Source: Austropuccinia psidii
Lineage: Eukaryota > Basidiomycota > Pucciniomycetes > Pucciniales > Sphaerophragmiaceae
NCBI GenBank assembly: GCA_023105745.1
Contig: JALGQZ010000004.1
Span: 41,368,437 to 41,432,436 of the forward strand
Length of the DNA: 64,000 nucleotides
Direction: 5' to 3'
In this document: positions 13,049-25,698 of the stretch, piece by piece
Layout of the letters: each line of letters starts with the position of its first letter
Position numbering within the stretch: position 1 is the first letter of the stretch
Program-made: the position numbers and the translations under genes
Notes under the pieces: model-generated
What the model was told of the DNA's origin: nothing
Seen by the model: the letters and a program-made list of their open reading frames with translations, nothing else
The model's database searches: none

Positions 13049-13168
13049 GTTTTTTGAAGTTTCTGGGGTGGAGATACACTGATTCCAATTCACTAGCAAT
13101 TATTTGTTTGCAATACTAGTGCACTGGAATCAGTGTAACACTGATTTTAGTGTATCTCCACCCCAGAA
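13049..13168. repeat. Fold-back (inverted repeat) with ~30-50-bp arms
   Basis: The left arm GAAGTTTCTGGGGTGGAGAT is repeated inverted at the right end as ATCTCCACCCCAGAAATTTC. A second pairing, ACTGATTCCA with TGGAATCAGT, lies inside, with a short loop. It may be a small fold-back MITE or the centre of a longer palindrome: the T-rich left flank and A-rich right flank (13170-13480) also loosely mirror each other. Confidence 0.75.
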
Positions 13169-14629
13169 ATTTCAAAAAAAAAAAAAATTAAAGAAAAAAT
13201 TACTGAAAAAAAATGAAATAAAATAAAAGAAAAAAATTGAAAAAAAATATTAAAAAAAATACTATAAAAAAAATTATCAATAAAAAAATGATGAGCAGTA
13301 AATGAAGCCAAATTACAGGAAAAGAATAATAATCAAGAAATAAATAAATAAAATAAAAAAAAATTGAACCAAAAAGAATATGACAATTTAGAGAAAATTG
13401 GAAAACAAAGAAAAACAAAAAAAATATGAAATAAAAAAAACATGAATATTAAAATACAAGAGGAGTAAACTTAAAATAAAAGTAAGAATATAACACAAAA
13501 TTCACAAAAATATAATTTAAAACAGATAATTCAAAGTTTTAAAAAATGTAACTTCCATTTCCTATTGAAATAATTTTCAGAGATTATTAAGGTGTCTTTT
13601 GAGTTCCATTTTGGTAAATAAAAAAGTTTCAAATACCAAAAGAAATTGACAAAGAAACCTAAAACCTTTGAGAGATACATAGCTGAGCCCAAAAATGAAG
13701 CAGGTAAAGCAAAGATATGACAAGCTCGAATATTGAATCATTTGATTTTGTTTCAATTGAAATGTATATAATTTTTGAAAAAATGAATTTTAAACAATAA
13801 TTAGGTGTGCTTAAAATCATTCAAAAATTGGTAAAAATTACGAGCAGATTTTATGAGGACCACATTGTGTTATTGCAAGATTTACAAAAGGCCATATGCT
13901 TGGAGGTTTTGCATAAAAAATAACTTTGATAATCAAAATTCTCATCATGTCAAAAGAAGCCAATGAATTCATATTAAATTATTGAAGTAATGGGATAATG
14001 TCGATTTCTGATGAATATTCTTCATAATAAGATAATGGTACAAATATTTCCAAAAAAATCAAATATTATTTGAAGTTGATTTTAATTCTTTGCTAAAGGT
14101 TCAACTCAAACATCTTGGTGAAATAACATATTCCAAATAAATATTAAATTTTTTGAAGAAATAGCACAAATATCATGTATATATAAGGGAAAAATTTAAA
14201 ATTGTGGAAATACTTCTTGAAAGGTAAGTAAGCTGTTCTATAAGAAAAAAAAATCAACTTTTTGTGTGGATTATTCATTAACAGTTTTCTTTCTTTGTGT
14301 ATAGAAATCTTTCTAATCATTCAAATTTTTCTCTCCAAAAAAAGGTATATGTAAAGATTTTTAAATGGTGGGCACATGTGAGATAGGTCAATTATCTCAA
14401 TTAAAAAGAAAATGGAATAGGAGTAAAATTACTACAATTATTTCTTTGAAAGAAGTCTATTTCCTCATAAGTAATAATTCTTTTTTTAGACCTTTTTATA
14501 TTAGTGATTAGGGTATGAGTAAAGAAATAGTAAACAAATAACAATCATGAGATGTTCATAATATTATATTTTAATTGAGTAAAGTTCTAAGTGATCAGAA
14601 ATGTGTCTGATAGTATTTTCAAAAACATA
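13169..14629. other. Unassigned, A-rich then AT-rich DNA
   Basis: The first ~300 bases are mostly A on the plus strand. The minus-strand open frame at 13200-13418 is a run of Phe, Ile and Leu caused by this composition and is not a gene. Nothing else is recognised. Confidence 0.35.
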
Positions 14630-14728
14630 TCAAGGGTAGAACCAAGTTTTGAACTCAGGTTGAAAGCAGGTTGGACCTGGGTTGGACTTGCTACCCCCAC
14701 CGGTGGGGATAGCTTTTGTTTCATGGTG
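14630..14728 (-). repeat. Right inverted terminal repeat of the 7.5-kb element
   Basis: It contains CAGGTTGGACCTGGG, TTGGACTTGCTAC and the near-perfect palindrome GCTACCCCCACCGGTGGGG followed by ATAGC, then ends ATGGTG. AGT follows directly. Confidence 0.65.
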
Positions 14729-14731
14729 AGT

Positions 14732-16639
14732 ATGATATAGTATTACAATAATAACTAGACCAAAGTACTTGTGATGGATTACTGAATATTCAACCGCTTT
14801 ATATAAGATTACTTTCTCAATGAAATAAAATAATAATTGGGGAAGGGGAGGACTCTATTTATTTTTAATGAATTATCAATTTTTATCCAAAGGAGCTTCC
14901 CTTTTCCTACTTTTAAACCTTAATTTCTCCCTGGGGGTGATTTTTCTAGGATGTATTTTCTGAATATAGATAAATTGGTTGAGATGATAATTTTTTTAGA
15001 AAGCTTTTAAAGACTTCAGGGACAAATGATAGTGAGGAATTCCTTAGATTTTTTCAGGTGATTTTTGATTTTGTGGGGAATGAATTGAAGGTCTGCGTAT
15101 GAGTTTAATTTTAAAGGGGATATTTATGTGAATTGATTCTGTTTAAAAATAATATAATTATTATGGTGAATATTTAGTTGTGTGTAAATTAAGCTGTGAG
15201 ATGTGACTGTGTGTATATGTAGGTGATCTGGCTCTTAATGAATAAGACTACTAGAAAGGTGATACAATACTTCTGTTTGAATTCAAACCTATAAAGCTAA
15301 TTTTTCTTTAAAGAAATATTCTTAATTTGATTCATTTCCGATATATTTAGGCCTTCTTTGTGTGTGTATATTTATGACATGAAACTTGCTACAATTTCTT
15401 GGTTGAGGGTACCATGTGGCTGTGCCAATCTAATTTTGAGAGAAGTCTTTGAAAATTTGTTGAAAATATGTATGATTCAGATTTCAGTCGAAAAAGGTGG
15501 TTGAATTTGTTCAATCTGAATATATATGCTTATTTTTAATCTAGTTTTCAGTCTGTGCAAACAAAATTTGAGTGGATATTCAGAGTATCTCTAGATCCTT
15601 GGTATTTATTTCCAATTTTTAGTTTTGTTTTATGAGTTGATGGTTTAAGGTGGATTTAAAATGCTGATAACGTAAATATTAATTATTACGCTTGTGCATA
15701 AGATGTTTTTATTTCTTTCATTTGAAAAATATTGAATCTAATTTTGATGGTTTGAGGGACCCCTGTTTAGCATTGGAGCTTCAATATTACAGTGGTCTTA
15801 TTGAGATTATTGATAAGCAAATGATTTTTTTTTGATTATTTCTAATTTTGTCAATTTTAGTTAATTTTTGAATGATTCTTTTATAAAGTAAATTTCATTT
15901 CTTCCACAGGATTGAAATCCAAAAATTGGGTATTGAATAATCTTATTTTGAGAATTTCTTCACAGTGGGAAATGTATTTACAGCTGTGTGGTTCATATTT
16001 CACAAATCATTTGTATGGAGAAATATGTGGTCCTTAGAGTATAATGGTAAAGATGGGAATAAATAATACATAATAAGCTACCATCCCAAGCCGTAATCAG
16101 AAGATTAAAAGGGGCTCTATTATATATCCTTCTGAAAATTGGACAATTGTCAATCAAATTCAAAATAGATAAATCTTTTGAGAAACTTCTTTTATACATT
16201 GGAAGAGAAAATGATGGGCAGGAAATTTAGTTTCTCATTTTTTAAAGAAATTATTAATCACAAAGCTGGAAGTTATTCTTGAATTTATTATTTCAGCGAG
16301 GATGATCCAAGATTGATCCACTGAAATAAAAGCTGTATTTACAGAAAAAATATTACCCCAGAGTAACTCCATTTCTGATACAAAAAGGAAAAATTCTTCT
16401 CATTCAGAGGAATTCATTAATTACTTTCTGAATCATTGGAAATAGAAAAGCTGGAATAAAACTTACTTTCATTCCAGTAAAAGGTTGTTTTATTGATATG
16501 TTGCATTACTGAGAGTATGGTCCTGGTTGAAAATATGGTATATATGATTACAGAATTTTCATGTTAAACTAAGCATTCTCATTAGGAATACTGTCAAATG
16601 TGATTAAATTCCTATAACGTTATAGATGAAAACAATATA
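14732..16639. other. Unassigned; LTR-like promoter block at ~14835-14950
   Basis: No coding sequence is seen. The block with GGACTCTATTTAT, a G-rich tract and TTTAAACCTTAATTTCTCCC resembles the region around the transcription start in the LTRs at 3681 (about 4570-4650) and 9265 (about 10085-10150). The stretch may therefore be an older LTR into which the 7.5-kb element jumped; this is an inference. Confidence 0.35.
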
Positions 16640-17060
16640 AAACTCAATCAATTGAAACAAAAAAAATTATGTGATTGGTCTTATGCTTTGAAAAATGACT
16701 CTGAGGCTGATTGGGCTTCAAAAATCAGGAAATATCCTTATGAGAGCTTAATTAACTGTGAAATATAAGAGTTTTGTGTAGGTGACATATGAAAGAGGAT
16801 TCTTGAAATGAATCCACAAAAGAAATTCCATACTTTGGTTAAGGGTTTGGTATTCGTGAAATAATGGAGATTAAGATTATATTAGACAAGAAAGCTTCAA
16901 TTGAATTAGCTAGCCATGAGCTTGGCCAACGCTTTCAGAGAGATATAGGAATGAAATAAGCCTTGTGGATATTTGAGGCAAAGATAAATATAAAACTAAT
17001 GTAGAAAACCTATCCAACAAATGATAAATGGAATAAATATTACAGATAATAACTTAAGAT
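16640..17060 (+). pseudogene. Ty1/Copia RNase H C-terminal remnant
   Basis: The plus strand reads, with stops and frame changes, CDWSYALKNDSEADWASK (the 'YSDADWA' RNase H motif region). It then gives a degraded HTLVKGLVFVK block, LAMSLANAFRERYRNEI (equivalent to 'TKHIDIR.H+IRE') and KYKTNVENLSNK ('T+.N.AD+.TK'). The order and spacing fit the last 130 or so residues of a Copia polyprotein. No LTR or other pol domain is recognised nearby. It is distinct from the copy at 12-3175. Confidence 0.5.
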
Positions 17061-20000
17061 TAAATATAAATCAACAGTTACAATAATTAGGTGATAACTA
17101 ATACTTTGATTCAGTTGAATAAAAAAGATATATGAGAAAGATTATTCTCAATTAATGTGATAATATAATTGATACAAAATTAGTAAAGATTAAATGATAA
17201 AAAGAACTAAGAATAAAATATTCTCTTAAATTACACCTATTATGATCAGCTAATGTAGAAGAAAATTAAAACCATTGGATTTTGAGCTTAATTATATATA
17301 TTTCAAATTCATAATATATCTGTAATACCTATAGTTTCTGAGATAATTTCATATATGCAATTTTGACTCCTTTCTTCATAGGAAATGTTTTTTACATCAT
17401 AACTGTTTGAATTATGGCTATAGGGTGAGAATAAGTTTTCAATTAAGTCTTCTGTATTTTACTTAATATGAAATTCAGCCTCAATTAACATATTGCTAAG
17501 ATAGCTTGAGTAATATGAGCCCAAAAAATACCAAAACATAAAACTTTGATTATCCTTTTTACCATCCTGTTTTAAATAATTAAAAATAAGGATAAAGTTC
17601 AAAAATTTACTTCAAAAGTGCATATTATCAAAATTATGTGATTCTTACCAAGGAAACCCATTAATAAACATTTATAAGGAATCTTTCAAGTTTAACGTAG
17701 CAAATATTCACAAAAGTAAGCTTTTAAAATAAAAATTATCAAAGGTAGATTTTTTATTATTTAATGAAATTCTCTTACCATCATGTTGAAACAATTTTAA
17801 GCCTCCACAATCCACTCTTGAATTAGCTTAAGGGTGAGAACTAGAGCATCTCTAGTGTCTTTAGTTTAATTTATGAGAAACCTCATTTAACTACTATTTA
17901 TGATCACAACAAAGATCTTCTGTTAGAATGAAATTATTAAACATGCTACTATCTATGGGTCAGCTTTTTAGAAATATATAAATAATAATAAAGAGATCCC
18001 AAGAATATGATTTAATAAAATTAGCATTCACCATGAGCAAAGAGGTTATACCAGAAAGCAGGTGTTCCATTTGAAAACTGGAATGGGAGATAGTTTTGAT
18101 ATAGGTATGATACAGCTACATAAATGAAATAAAAAGAAAGAAATTTTGAAAGAAATTCAAGCCACATATGAAAGACAAAAATTTTTAACTTAATTGAATC
18201 AATATCAGTATTTGGTTAGAATTCTCAATGTTCAATACTTTAACAGCATTCTTAATTTTAGATTACTCATTCAAGTGACTCTGTATCTTAATTGATATTT
18301 TTGGATTTACTTTTGGAGGTCTGTGTTTTAGTTCTTCAAAAATATTTTAGATGTTTCATCTCAGTACTATCTCTATTTCATATATCCAGAAATCATCAAT
18401 TGAAAATATTACCACTAAGAGACTGTACTTTAAAATGAATTCCCTTGAATAGAAAAATTCTTAATTAATTCAAGTTCGTCTTAAAATGTAAAGATACTTT
18501 ACAAGGTATAATATGTCATAATCTGTCTTTGTAGCCAGATTATTTATCAAAATATGTTTTATGTGTATCCCCAATTTCCTTTCATTAATTTAATTATTCC
18601 TTTCCAAATATGAAAAATAGCAAAGTTCTAGTTATGGAATAAGGGTTTTGTACAAAATAATTGAGGTAGAATATAGATTGAGTATATATTAGGATGATAT
18701 TGGGCAAAAGAGCTTTCAAATTAGTTTTTGGTGAATTATATCCATGATAAATAAAGATCTCAAGAGGCTCTTTTGGTTTTTATTTCATGATTAAAAATAT
18801 TTCTTTATCTTGAAATACTAATATGTGATTAAAAGATTCTCCTGATATCCAGATATAAGATATTTTTTGAAAAAAGAGTATGTATTGCTCATAAAATTGG
18901 AAATATTGCATCATTAATTCAAAAATTCAAATTTTTTCCCTACAATTGATAATTTCTATTGTAATTTGTGTTTTCATCCTAACAAAATTTGCATAATTAA
19001 TAATTGAATAATTCTATGTAGTAAGCTCTTTCACTATGGTATGTACAAAAAAAAATATTTTTTAATCATTTCTTCCTTTGTTAATTTTCATCTCTGAAAA
19101 ACTAGGGGAAAATACTATATCATAAACAAGTCTTTAGGAATAATAGAGGAAACTTTAATTTAATATATTAAAGTCCTGAAATTTAATAATAATGATTTTG
19201 TTAAATATTCATTAAAACTCTTTTTTCTTATTTTGAGACTGAATATTTTGAAATTTGCACTTCATTTTCCAAGATGTTTCAATAGGTCTTTGTATTTTTA
19301 AAACTGCAAGATCATATATGTTTATAATGGCCTTCAATATTTAATTTTCTCAAAATGAGAATCTTATTTTATCAAAAATTCTAACTGAGAAAGCCAAAAG
19401 AACCATAAATAATTGGAAAACGGAATTGAAGCTTTTCCTATCATAAAGAAGGTGGAATCTTATCAAAGCTTCTGTTATTGATTCTATTATTTATATAGAT
19501 AAAAACTTTGTGAGAATATTAAATCGATATTGATAAAAAATAACAAATTAATGATTTTTTACAAATACCACAGTTCATCTGACTTTGTTGGAAATTATTT
19601 TCATTATAAGCTTCATTTAAACATAAAAACTAGGTAGAATATATTTTTTCCAAATTTCATTTCTGAAAATCGATTCCTAAAGCCACTTGGTAGTCTTATG
19701 AATCTATAAGGTATTTTGAAAGGGTTATATTTACCAAAAAAGCAATAAAGTGAGTATCATTATTTATTCATGAGGTATGGATTATGGGTGAATACCTGGA
19801 GTTTATTTATATAATATTTAGATTTAATATGAAGAGTAATTTCCATAGGTATTTTTGTTAAGAATAATTTTTTTAATATAACTTTGAGTCGAAAAACTTT
19901 GAAATATCTCAAAGATATGAGCTAAAGATTTGTTGGGAGTAAGGTTGAAGTCGTACAGATGTCACTTCACAATTGTATCCAACCAGTGTCCAAGAATTAT

Positions 20001-21000
20001 CGAAATAACTTACCAAAAGCTTCAATCCCCTAATTGAACATCATATGACACATTCACGCAAGCATTTATCTTTCTCAAATTCTTATTGATAAACATTATC
20101 CACTGAATATTATCAAACCCGCTATTCAAATTTCTCCTTATACAATTAATTCTCATATTCATATGAAGATTTATATTCCCAATTCAATGAAACCTGGTCA
20201 GATTTTAGTAAAATACTCTTTTCAAAAGGACCATATTTCTCAAAATATTATTTAGAGCTAATAAATTAGTATCGAATCTCTTTCATAGCTTATCTTAAAA
20301 ATTATTACAGAAAATTCAATTCTTTAGATTTGTTTTTATTGCATCCTACAAGTAAGCTGTGTGACAATTTCTCAGAGTTTGAGGCATTATTTTATCAATA
20401 ATTGAAGTAAATTATAATTTTACAGATTTAAATTTTAAGAATGAGTGGCATACTCAATCTAATTTTTCCATTGGTCTTTAAAAACCTTTTCTTTTCCCAC
20501 CCCAAATATTTTGGTGTTTCTTGTTTATTAAAAATAAAAAACAAGGCTCAAAAATCCTCAAGACAAAGTATTGAAATTAATTATTTCTGCATCAATAGAG
20601 ATGAAAAAAGGAAGGAAGATTCTAATTTTAATAATAATTGATTGAAATTCATTGTAAAAATAAAGAAACACTGTATACTTCCTTTTCCAGTTTTCTTATT
20701 TCTGGTATTGCTATTTTATAATAACCTCCTTTCTATTATATTGTTTTGATGTTTTTTGTTTGTTGTTGTTTTTAAAACTAATAGCAAAAACTTACAGTTG
20801 GATTCTTTGGGAAAATAATCATTTCCCTTTTTTTTGGTTTTTTTAATGTTATCATCGTTTGTTCAATTATATCGTGATTTTTGCATTTTTAATCTAGCCC
20901 AATTATTATGGTGATGGTATTATTATTTTTTTGATTTCTTTGATTTCTTTGGTTTTTTTGATTTAATTTTTGATATGTTTATTTAAAAATAAAGTATAAC
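17061..21000. other. Unassigned AT-rich DNA
   Basis: No domain, RNA gene or clear long repeat is seen on either strand. Open frames such as 20441-20641 are short, lack recognisable content and are AT-driven. A slightly GC-richer patch at about 19930-20060 gives nothing identifiable. Confidence 0.3.
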
Positions 21001-21003
21001 GAG

Positions 21004-21153
21004 TCATACATAGCCTTTTACTTTAAGAGAACGTCTTTTAACAGTAGAACCTTTAGCTCCTGCTACTATAAAAAGTTGATGATCGTCAACTTTTTCTAGA
21101 GTAGTAGGCTTCACATCCCCTGGAAATGTTTTTTCAATGAAATCCAACATTGG
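21004..21153 (-). CDS. Short unidentified coding-like frame (last ~49 codons)
   Basis: The last part of a minus-strand frame (opening at 21255, with an internal ATG at about 21150) reads like protein. It goes from MLDFIEKTFPGDVKPTTLEK through a central LFIVAGAKG to the basic end KRRSLKVKGYV. Its codon use is more balanced than the hydrophobic AT-rich stretch before it, which may be non-coding or an intron. I do not recognise the product; it could be the last exon of a small gene or a decayed transposon fragment. It spans a 26-bp palindrome (about 21068-21093). Confidence 0.25.
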   Translation of the reverse strand, partial: PMLDFIEKTFPGDVKPTTLEKVDDHQLFIVAGAKGSTVKRRSLKVKGYV

Positions 21154-21255
21154 AATTGAAATAAGCAAAAACTGAAATAAATTATTATAATAATATAAAA
21201 TATAACAAAAAATGGAAAAAAATGCATAAAATATTCTAACTAATAACGTCATCAA

Positions 21256-24160
21256 TAGAAAATATAATTAATGATAAAAACACTAATATTTGATAATTTC
21301 AAAATTTGAAATTGATAAATAAAAAAACTGCTACAGCCATTTTATTAATTGTTGTTTTTAAACAAATTATTAAGAATATATTGGAGACTTTTATTTATAA
21401 TTTTCAAGTTTATAATATAATATATCGAAAAAAAAAAACCGAATAACAGCTTGACCAAAGTAAGAGTTTCAACCAAAATGGTTTCAATTTTGAGACTTAT
21501 TGTGATGTCAAAGAGTTTGAGATTTTCTTTTGTCTTTGAATTAGAAAATAAGAAAGTTAAGATACAATAGTTACATATATGGAATGCTTCATTTAATTTT
21601 TGAAGGTATTTTGAAATTAACTTTTATTGTTCAAAGTGAGCTTATATCTTTATACTTGAAGCTTCATACTTAATTGTATTTTGAGGTAAAGGATAGAAAA
21701 AGTTTCAATGAATTGAAATATATTAAACTCAACAAATAAGAATAAAAGAAAAAAATCAAAAATTTTGGAATCTTCTGATGGATTGAAATAAATTGGATGC
21801 TCAACAAACAATGAAGTTCTGGGATAAATCCATTTTTACAGCACATCCAAAGCTTAGACTTTCCTGAACTAAATATACATTCAGAATGAAACAATTTCTG
21901 TCAGGTGTAGCCAATTTTCTCTTAGTGATTATAGATATAACTATAAATAAATGGTTCAATACAATTAAAAATTAATTAATAAGGATTTAATAATATTAGT
22001 AAATCAAGATTTTGATTGATTATGGGGGGATAAATTTTTGAAAATGCTGTAATATCAGTTTTGAACTAGGAGAAAGCTCTTTAGAGTTAAAATAACTCCT
22101 CATCATATTTCCCCCAGAATTCAAATTAATATGAAATATTTCTTTTAGATATTTATAACAACATTTTAGCTCCTAAAATATAGTCAATTTCAGCTAGAAT
22201 AAATTAGAATACTGTTAGAAAATTATAATTTTATAATTATATATTTTGAAATACATTCAAATAGTATTTTTTCTCAAAAATCTCATTTTCAAACAAAAAA
22301 TCTTAAATTAGTATATTAGGTAGGCTTACATAATAGCTTAAATGATATAGTTATCACTTATTTATTTGTATATAATCGATTTAAAAGTGCAAATTATTTG
22401 AAAAATATAATTATCAGCTTTGAGAGGATGTAATTCCCCCAAATTTGATTATATTATTTGAGTTAAAAAAACTAATATGGGTAATATTACTACTGAATTT
22501 ATATTTTAGTCTGGAATTATATTTTCATGCAATAATTGTTTTTTTTTCTAAAAGAAATAATAATTTATATATTTCATCTATATATGCTTATATATTTTCC
22601 ATTACTATACTTCTTTAATGGGTAAAGCCATGTAGGTTTTTGGTAAATACACACGATCCCCTTTGCATCAATGTACCAAATTCTTGATTGAATTTACCAA
22701 AAGAAGCCAAATTACTTTAACTTCTGGTGAGTTCACCCAAGAAAACGATATCCCCTATTATGAATTGAGAATAGGAGGAATCAGGAGAAATGCAGTTTAA
22801 CAAAACTTATTCCTCAATTGAAAAAATAATCATAAAACATCAAGAAAACGAGGAAAGTGCACAGAAGCAATTTAAGAATCCCAAACCCAATCACCCCCTT
22901 TCCCTAATTTTTCTGATTGTGAAACTTCGAAATTATATCAAACCTTCTTCACTACTCTTAAGCTCACATTTCCTTATTTTTTCACTTCTATTTGTATACA
23001 AATAAAAAATTTCTTAGTGATTTCTTTAATTTGTAATCTTTAATCATATTTAATGGTTTCAATCAATTCTTTAAGTCAATGGTATTATGCTCAACATAGA
23101 TTCTGGGAGTTTAAAGATAGTAGGCTTGAAATATAATACTTATAGCAGGTATAAGTAAGAGTAGGAATTTATTATATCTTCCCATACTTATTCATAGTAG
23201 AAAATATAGAGTATAGAAATCTTTTTCAAAGATATCCTCTGGTATTCATCTACATATTATTGAAATATTCTGTTGTATTTAAATCAAAATATATTGGTAT
23301 TTACTCATACCTATAGATAATTATGTAGCTGTAATATTTGATGATAAAAATAGAAGGATTATTAACATAAAATTATTGATAATATATAAATATAAATTCC
23401 AAATATTCAATTTTTCATTTAAAGATACTATATAATTTTCATTTTAAAATAAATCAAACCTCCAAAAATTGAATCATTTTTCTTTCAATATCAATAAAAA
23501 TTAAACTGAAATATTTTAATTTAGTATGTTAAATTTTCAAATTTTACTATAATTTAAAATTTAGTTAATTTGAAATTAAATTTTATAATAAAAAATAAAA
23601 GTCAGTGTTTTTTTTCAAGGTAAGAAATAAAAAAACAAAAAAAATTAAATAAAATCAATTTATTTATTTTGATTAATTTTATTTTTAAGTTAAATTAAAA
23701 CTTAAAAAATGAATTTCTTTTTAATTATATTTTTATTTTTAAATATTAAAAATTATTCAAAAATAAATTTTAATTTGAATTTCCATTAATTTAATCTTAA
23801 TTCAAAATTGAATTATTCTTAAGGAAAAATAATCAAAAAAAGCTTAATCCTCAATGCCATCTTACTATTTGTCAAATATTTTAATTTCTTTTTTCTATTA
23901 ACAAATACTATTAGATTTTTTTTATATTATATTTAAAAACTTTTAAGCCTCTTTCTTTCAGCTCATTACTGGATTTAAAATATTCATTTGCATAAAATAT
24001 CATACAAATTTACTGACATTTTATCATAAGCATATGATTCTTGAGAAACTCAATTTGTTTCTCAATTCCTGAAATTAGATTCAAATTTTTCGAACCACTT
24101 CCTCTTAAAAAACTCCTTTATTTACCTCTTTCCCTTAAATTAATAGCTTCTGGGATTCAG
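21256..24160. other. Unassigned, very AT-rich DNA
   Basis: No gene is recognised. At 21898 a block TGTCAGGTGTAGCCAATTTT resembles the inverted repeat ends at 32662 and 36209, and may be a third, solitary copy. The interval 23400-23830 is almost pure A and T. Confidence 0.3.
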
Positions 24161-24792
24161 CCTTAGTGACATGATGGGAGACGCCACTTTAAGGAGTTTC
24201 TATGTGGGTAGTTTTAACTAACTGGGTAGAAATTGAAGATGATGACAGATAGGTATGATGACAAAAGGAGCTTTACGAATAGGGTGTTTCCGATATCAAG
24301 GAGTGCCTGATCTTAGTCCATGGTGCACCTTTCTAGATGCCAGCCAAGACGAGCTTCCAAACCAGTGGAAATTAGTCTTAGTTACGGGTTAAAAAATTCC
24401 AAAAATATTGTACAAAATTAATTTCAAATGGCCAACGGAAGGCGGGCCTTGGCAAGGGGGAAACCAGACATTCTGTGACACAACGCGGTTCGCCACATGT
24501 TGACTTCAACCCTTCTAGCTGACCAATCAGGGGTGAATGCATTTCAGGTGATGTTTTCACGGGTATATCCTTCCTTTTTTTAAGTCAATTATGCATTCTT
24601 CAAGTTCGAATTTAATCTTTCCACCAAGTTCCAACCTCTATTATCCGTACCTTAATGGTATATGAGTAATTTCCTCTGGTGGCGTTCGTGGTGCACTATT
24701 GAGTTTAGAGGAATACCGATCTTCCGTAAGACTTTAATAACCTACAAGATAGCCAGGATGCGATAGCCGCGAAGAATGAGAGGTGTGAGGAC
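24161..24792 (-). other. 3' flank of the membrane-protein gene, GC-richer
   Basis: This 630-bp stretch is visibly richer in G and C than its surroundings, with words such as AACGCGGTTCGCC and AGCCGCGAAG, so it belongs to the unique-sequence gene island. It probably holds the 3' untranslated region and possibly a further exon. A consensus donor GTGAGT overlaps the annotated stop of the upstream exon, and an acceptor-like CTTGTAG follows about 56 bp later. Splicing these would replace the last stop with about 12 more residues. The 60-codon frame at 24378-24560 is not recognised. Confidence 0.4.
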
Positions 24793-25698
24793 TCACGGGG
24801 TGCCCTTTTCTAAATAACCCCAACTAGGTTTCTTCTGCTGAAAAGAATTATAGTCTTGGCTAGCCCAAGTTTTTGTAATGCCGCTTTGATAGACTTCACT
24901 TTCGGGGAGGATGGTACCCCTGGGACCAAGTTGAAAGTTTTCCAAATTGGGTCCTGGCCCAAAACTGGCAATACTTGCAGGTTTTTTTTTAAGCCGTATC
25001 ATACTTTTGGTTATTGTGCGATTTGTAGAGAATTTGGTAGATTCACTTAGACTTCTATTCAACCAAGGTGCTTGCGGGACTTGGCTAGAATCCGGTTCCT
25101 GGGCGATCGCCTGCGCTCTTTTTTTTCTCCGTAATAAAAGAAATAGTAGAGCACCCCCCAAAAGAAAAAGAAAGATAATAATAGATGCAATTAATATTGA
25201 AACCACCGATGCTGAAAGCCCATTGTTGGCTGCAGCGGGGGTCGAGAAAGGACTAGAAATAGGCTTAATAGCGGGGTTTGATGGTAAGCTTGGGGGGATG
25301 TTTTGGCTAAGGCCTACGTTAGGCACGCTGTCGCTAGTAGGTGAGGTTTCGGGCCTGGGAGTTGTGACATTAGGATTCCTGAGGGGTGAGGCTAAAAGTA
25401 TAACACAAAAAGCAAAGAGTTAGTTTATCTCAGAATTGATGTCTATTCTTGGGTCTTTCAAAAAACTCTTTTGATTTAAAGTTATACCTATAGTAGATGG
25501 ACTCGGCGAAGGCTGGATAATTTGAGATGTCAAGCGGGTTGCAGAGGAATTCGAAGTGACTGGATTAGAAGTTCCCCCTGACAAAGGCTGCGTAGATGTC
25601 GGATACGTAGGTTTTGGCGATGGGCTTGCAAAGAACGGAGAAGACTGAACTCCAGTAACAACTGAAGTATTGTGAGGCAGGCTCTGGGCCAGCGACAT
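24793..25698 (-). CDS. Single-pass membrane protein with Ser/Thr/Pro-rich ectodomain (spliced)
   Basis: Two exons (25698-25488 and 25391-24793) joined across a 96-bp intron give about 269 residues. Residues 1-~100 are rich in Ser, Thr and Pro, as in a cell-wall-facing, O-mannosylated stalk. A hydrophobic helix (SVVSILIASIIIFLFLLGGA...FLLL) follows at about residues 115-145, then a basic stop-transfer RRKKR and a Ser/Lys-rich cytoplasmic tail of ~110 residues. The layout recalls fungal wall-stress sensors of the Mid2/Wsc type, but there is no diagnostic domain and no cysteine-rich head. Splicing fuses the frames exactly (codon G|CC). The start is uncertain: the ATG at 25698 gives no signal peptide, and the frame is open for ~50 bp upstream, so a 5' exon is probably missing. 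It lies in the only GC-richer island of the window, which supports a genuine host gene. Confidence 0.65.
25392..25487 (-). other. Intron of the membrane-protein gene
   Basis: The donor is G|GTATAACT, the branch-site CTAAC lies about 29 bp before the acceptor, and a pyrimidine-rich tract leads to TTTTAG. Length is 96 bp, typical for a basidiomycete. Removing it joins two Ser/Pro/Thr-rich frames in phase 1 and avoids the TAA that closes the first frame. Confidence 0.75.

Larger units (their letters stand above)
7223..14728. mobile_element. 7.5-kb terminal-inverted-repeat element, CACTA-like ends, no transposase seen
   Basis: The left end reads CACCATAAAAAAAGCTAC and the right end, on the other strand, CACCATGAAACAAAAGCTA. 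Both continue into a palindrome centred on CCGG (left TGCCGGTGGGG near 7244, right CCCCCACCGGTGGGG near 14693). Similarity then runs on for about 80-100 bp through repeated GTTGGACCTG / CAAGTCCAAC units. The trinucleotide AGT lies immediately outside both ends (7220-7222 and 14729-14731). CAC termini, a 3-bp duplication and subterminal short repeats are hallmarks of CACTA/EnSpm (CMC) transposons; the assignment is inferred from those only. No transposase frame is visible, so it would be non-autonomous or very old. A solo LTR and a fold-back lie inside. Confidence 0.55.

Noticed and set aside
13200..13418. 72-codon minus-strand frame, apparently a membrane protein
   Set aside because: It is the antisense of an A-rich tract; the Phe/Ile/Leu run follows from composition alone.
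24947..25423. 158-codon plus-strand frame across the membrane-protein gene
   Set aside because: It is the shadow of the minus-strand exon and intron; the minus strand has a proper transmembrane helix, a consensus intron and in-phase splicing.
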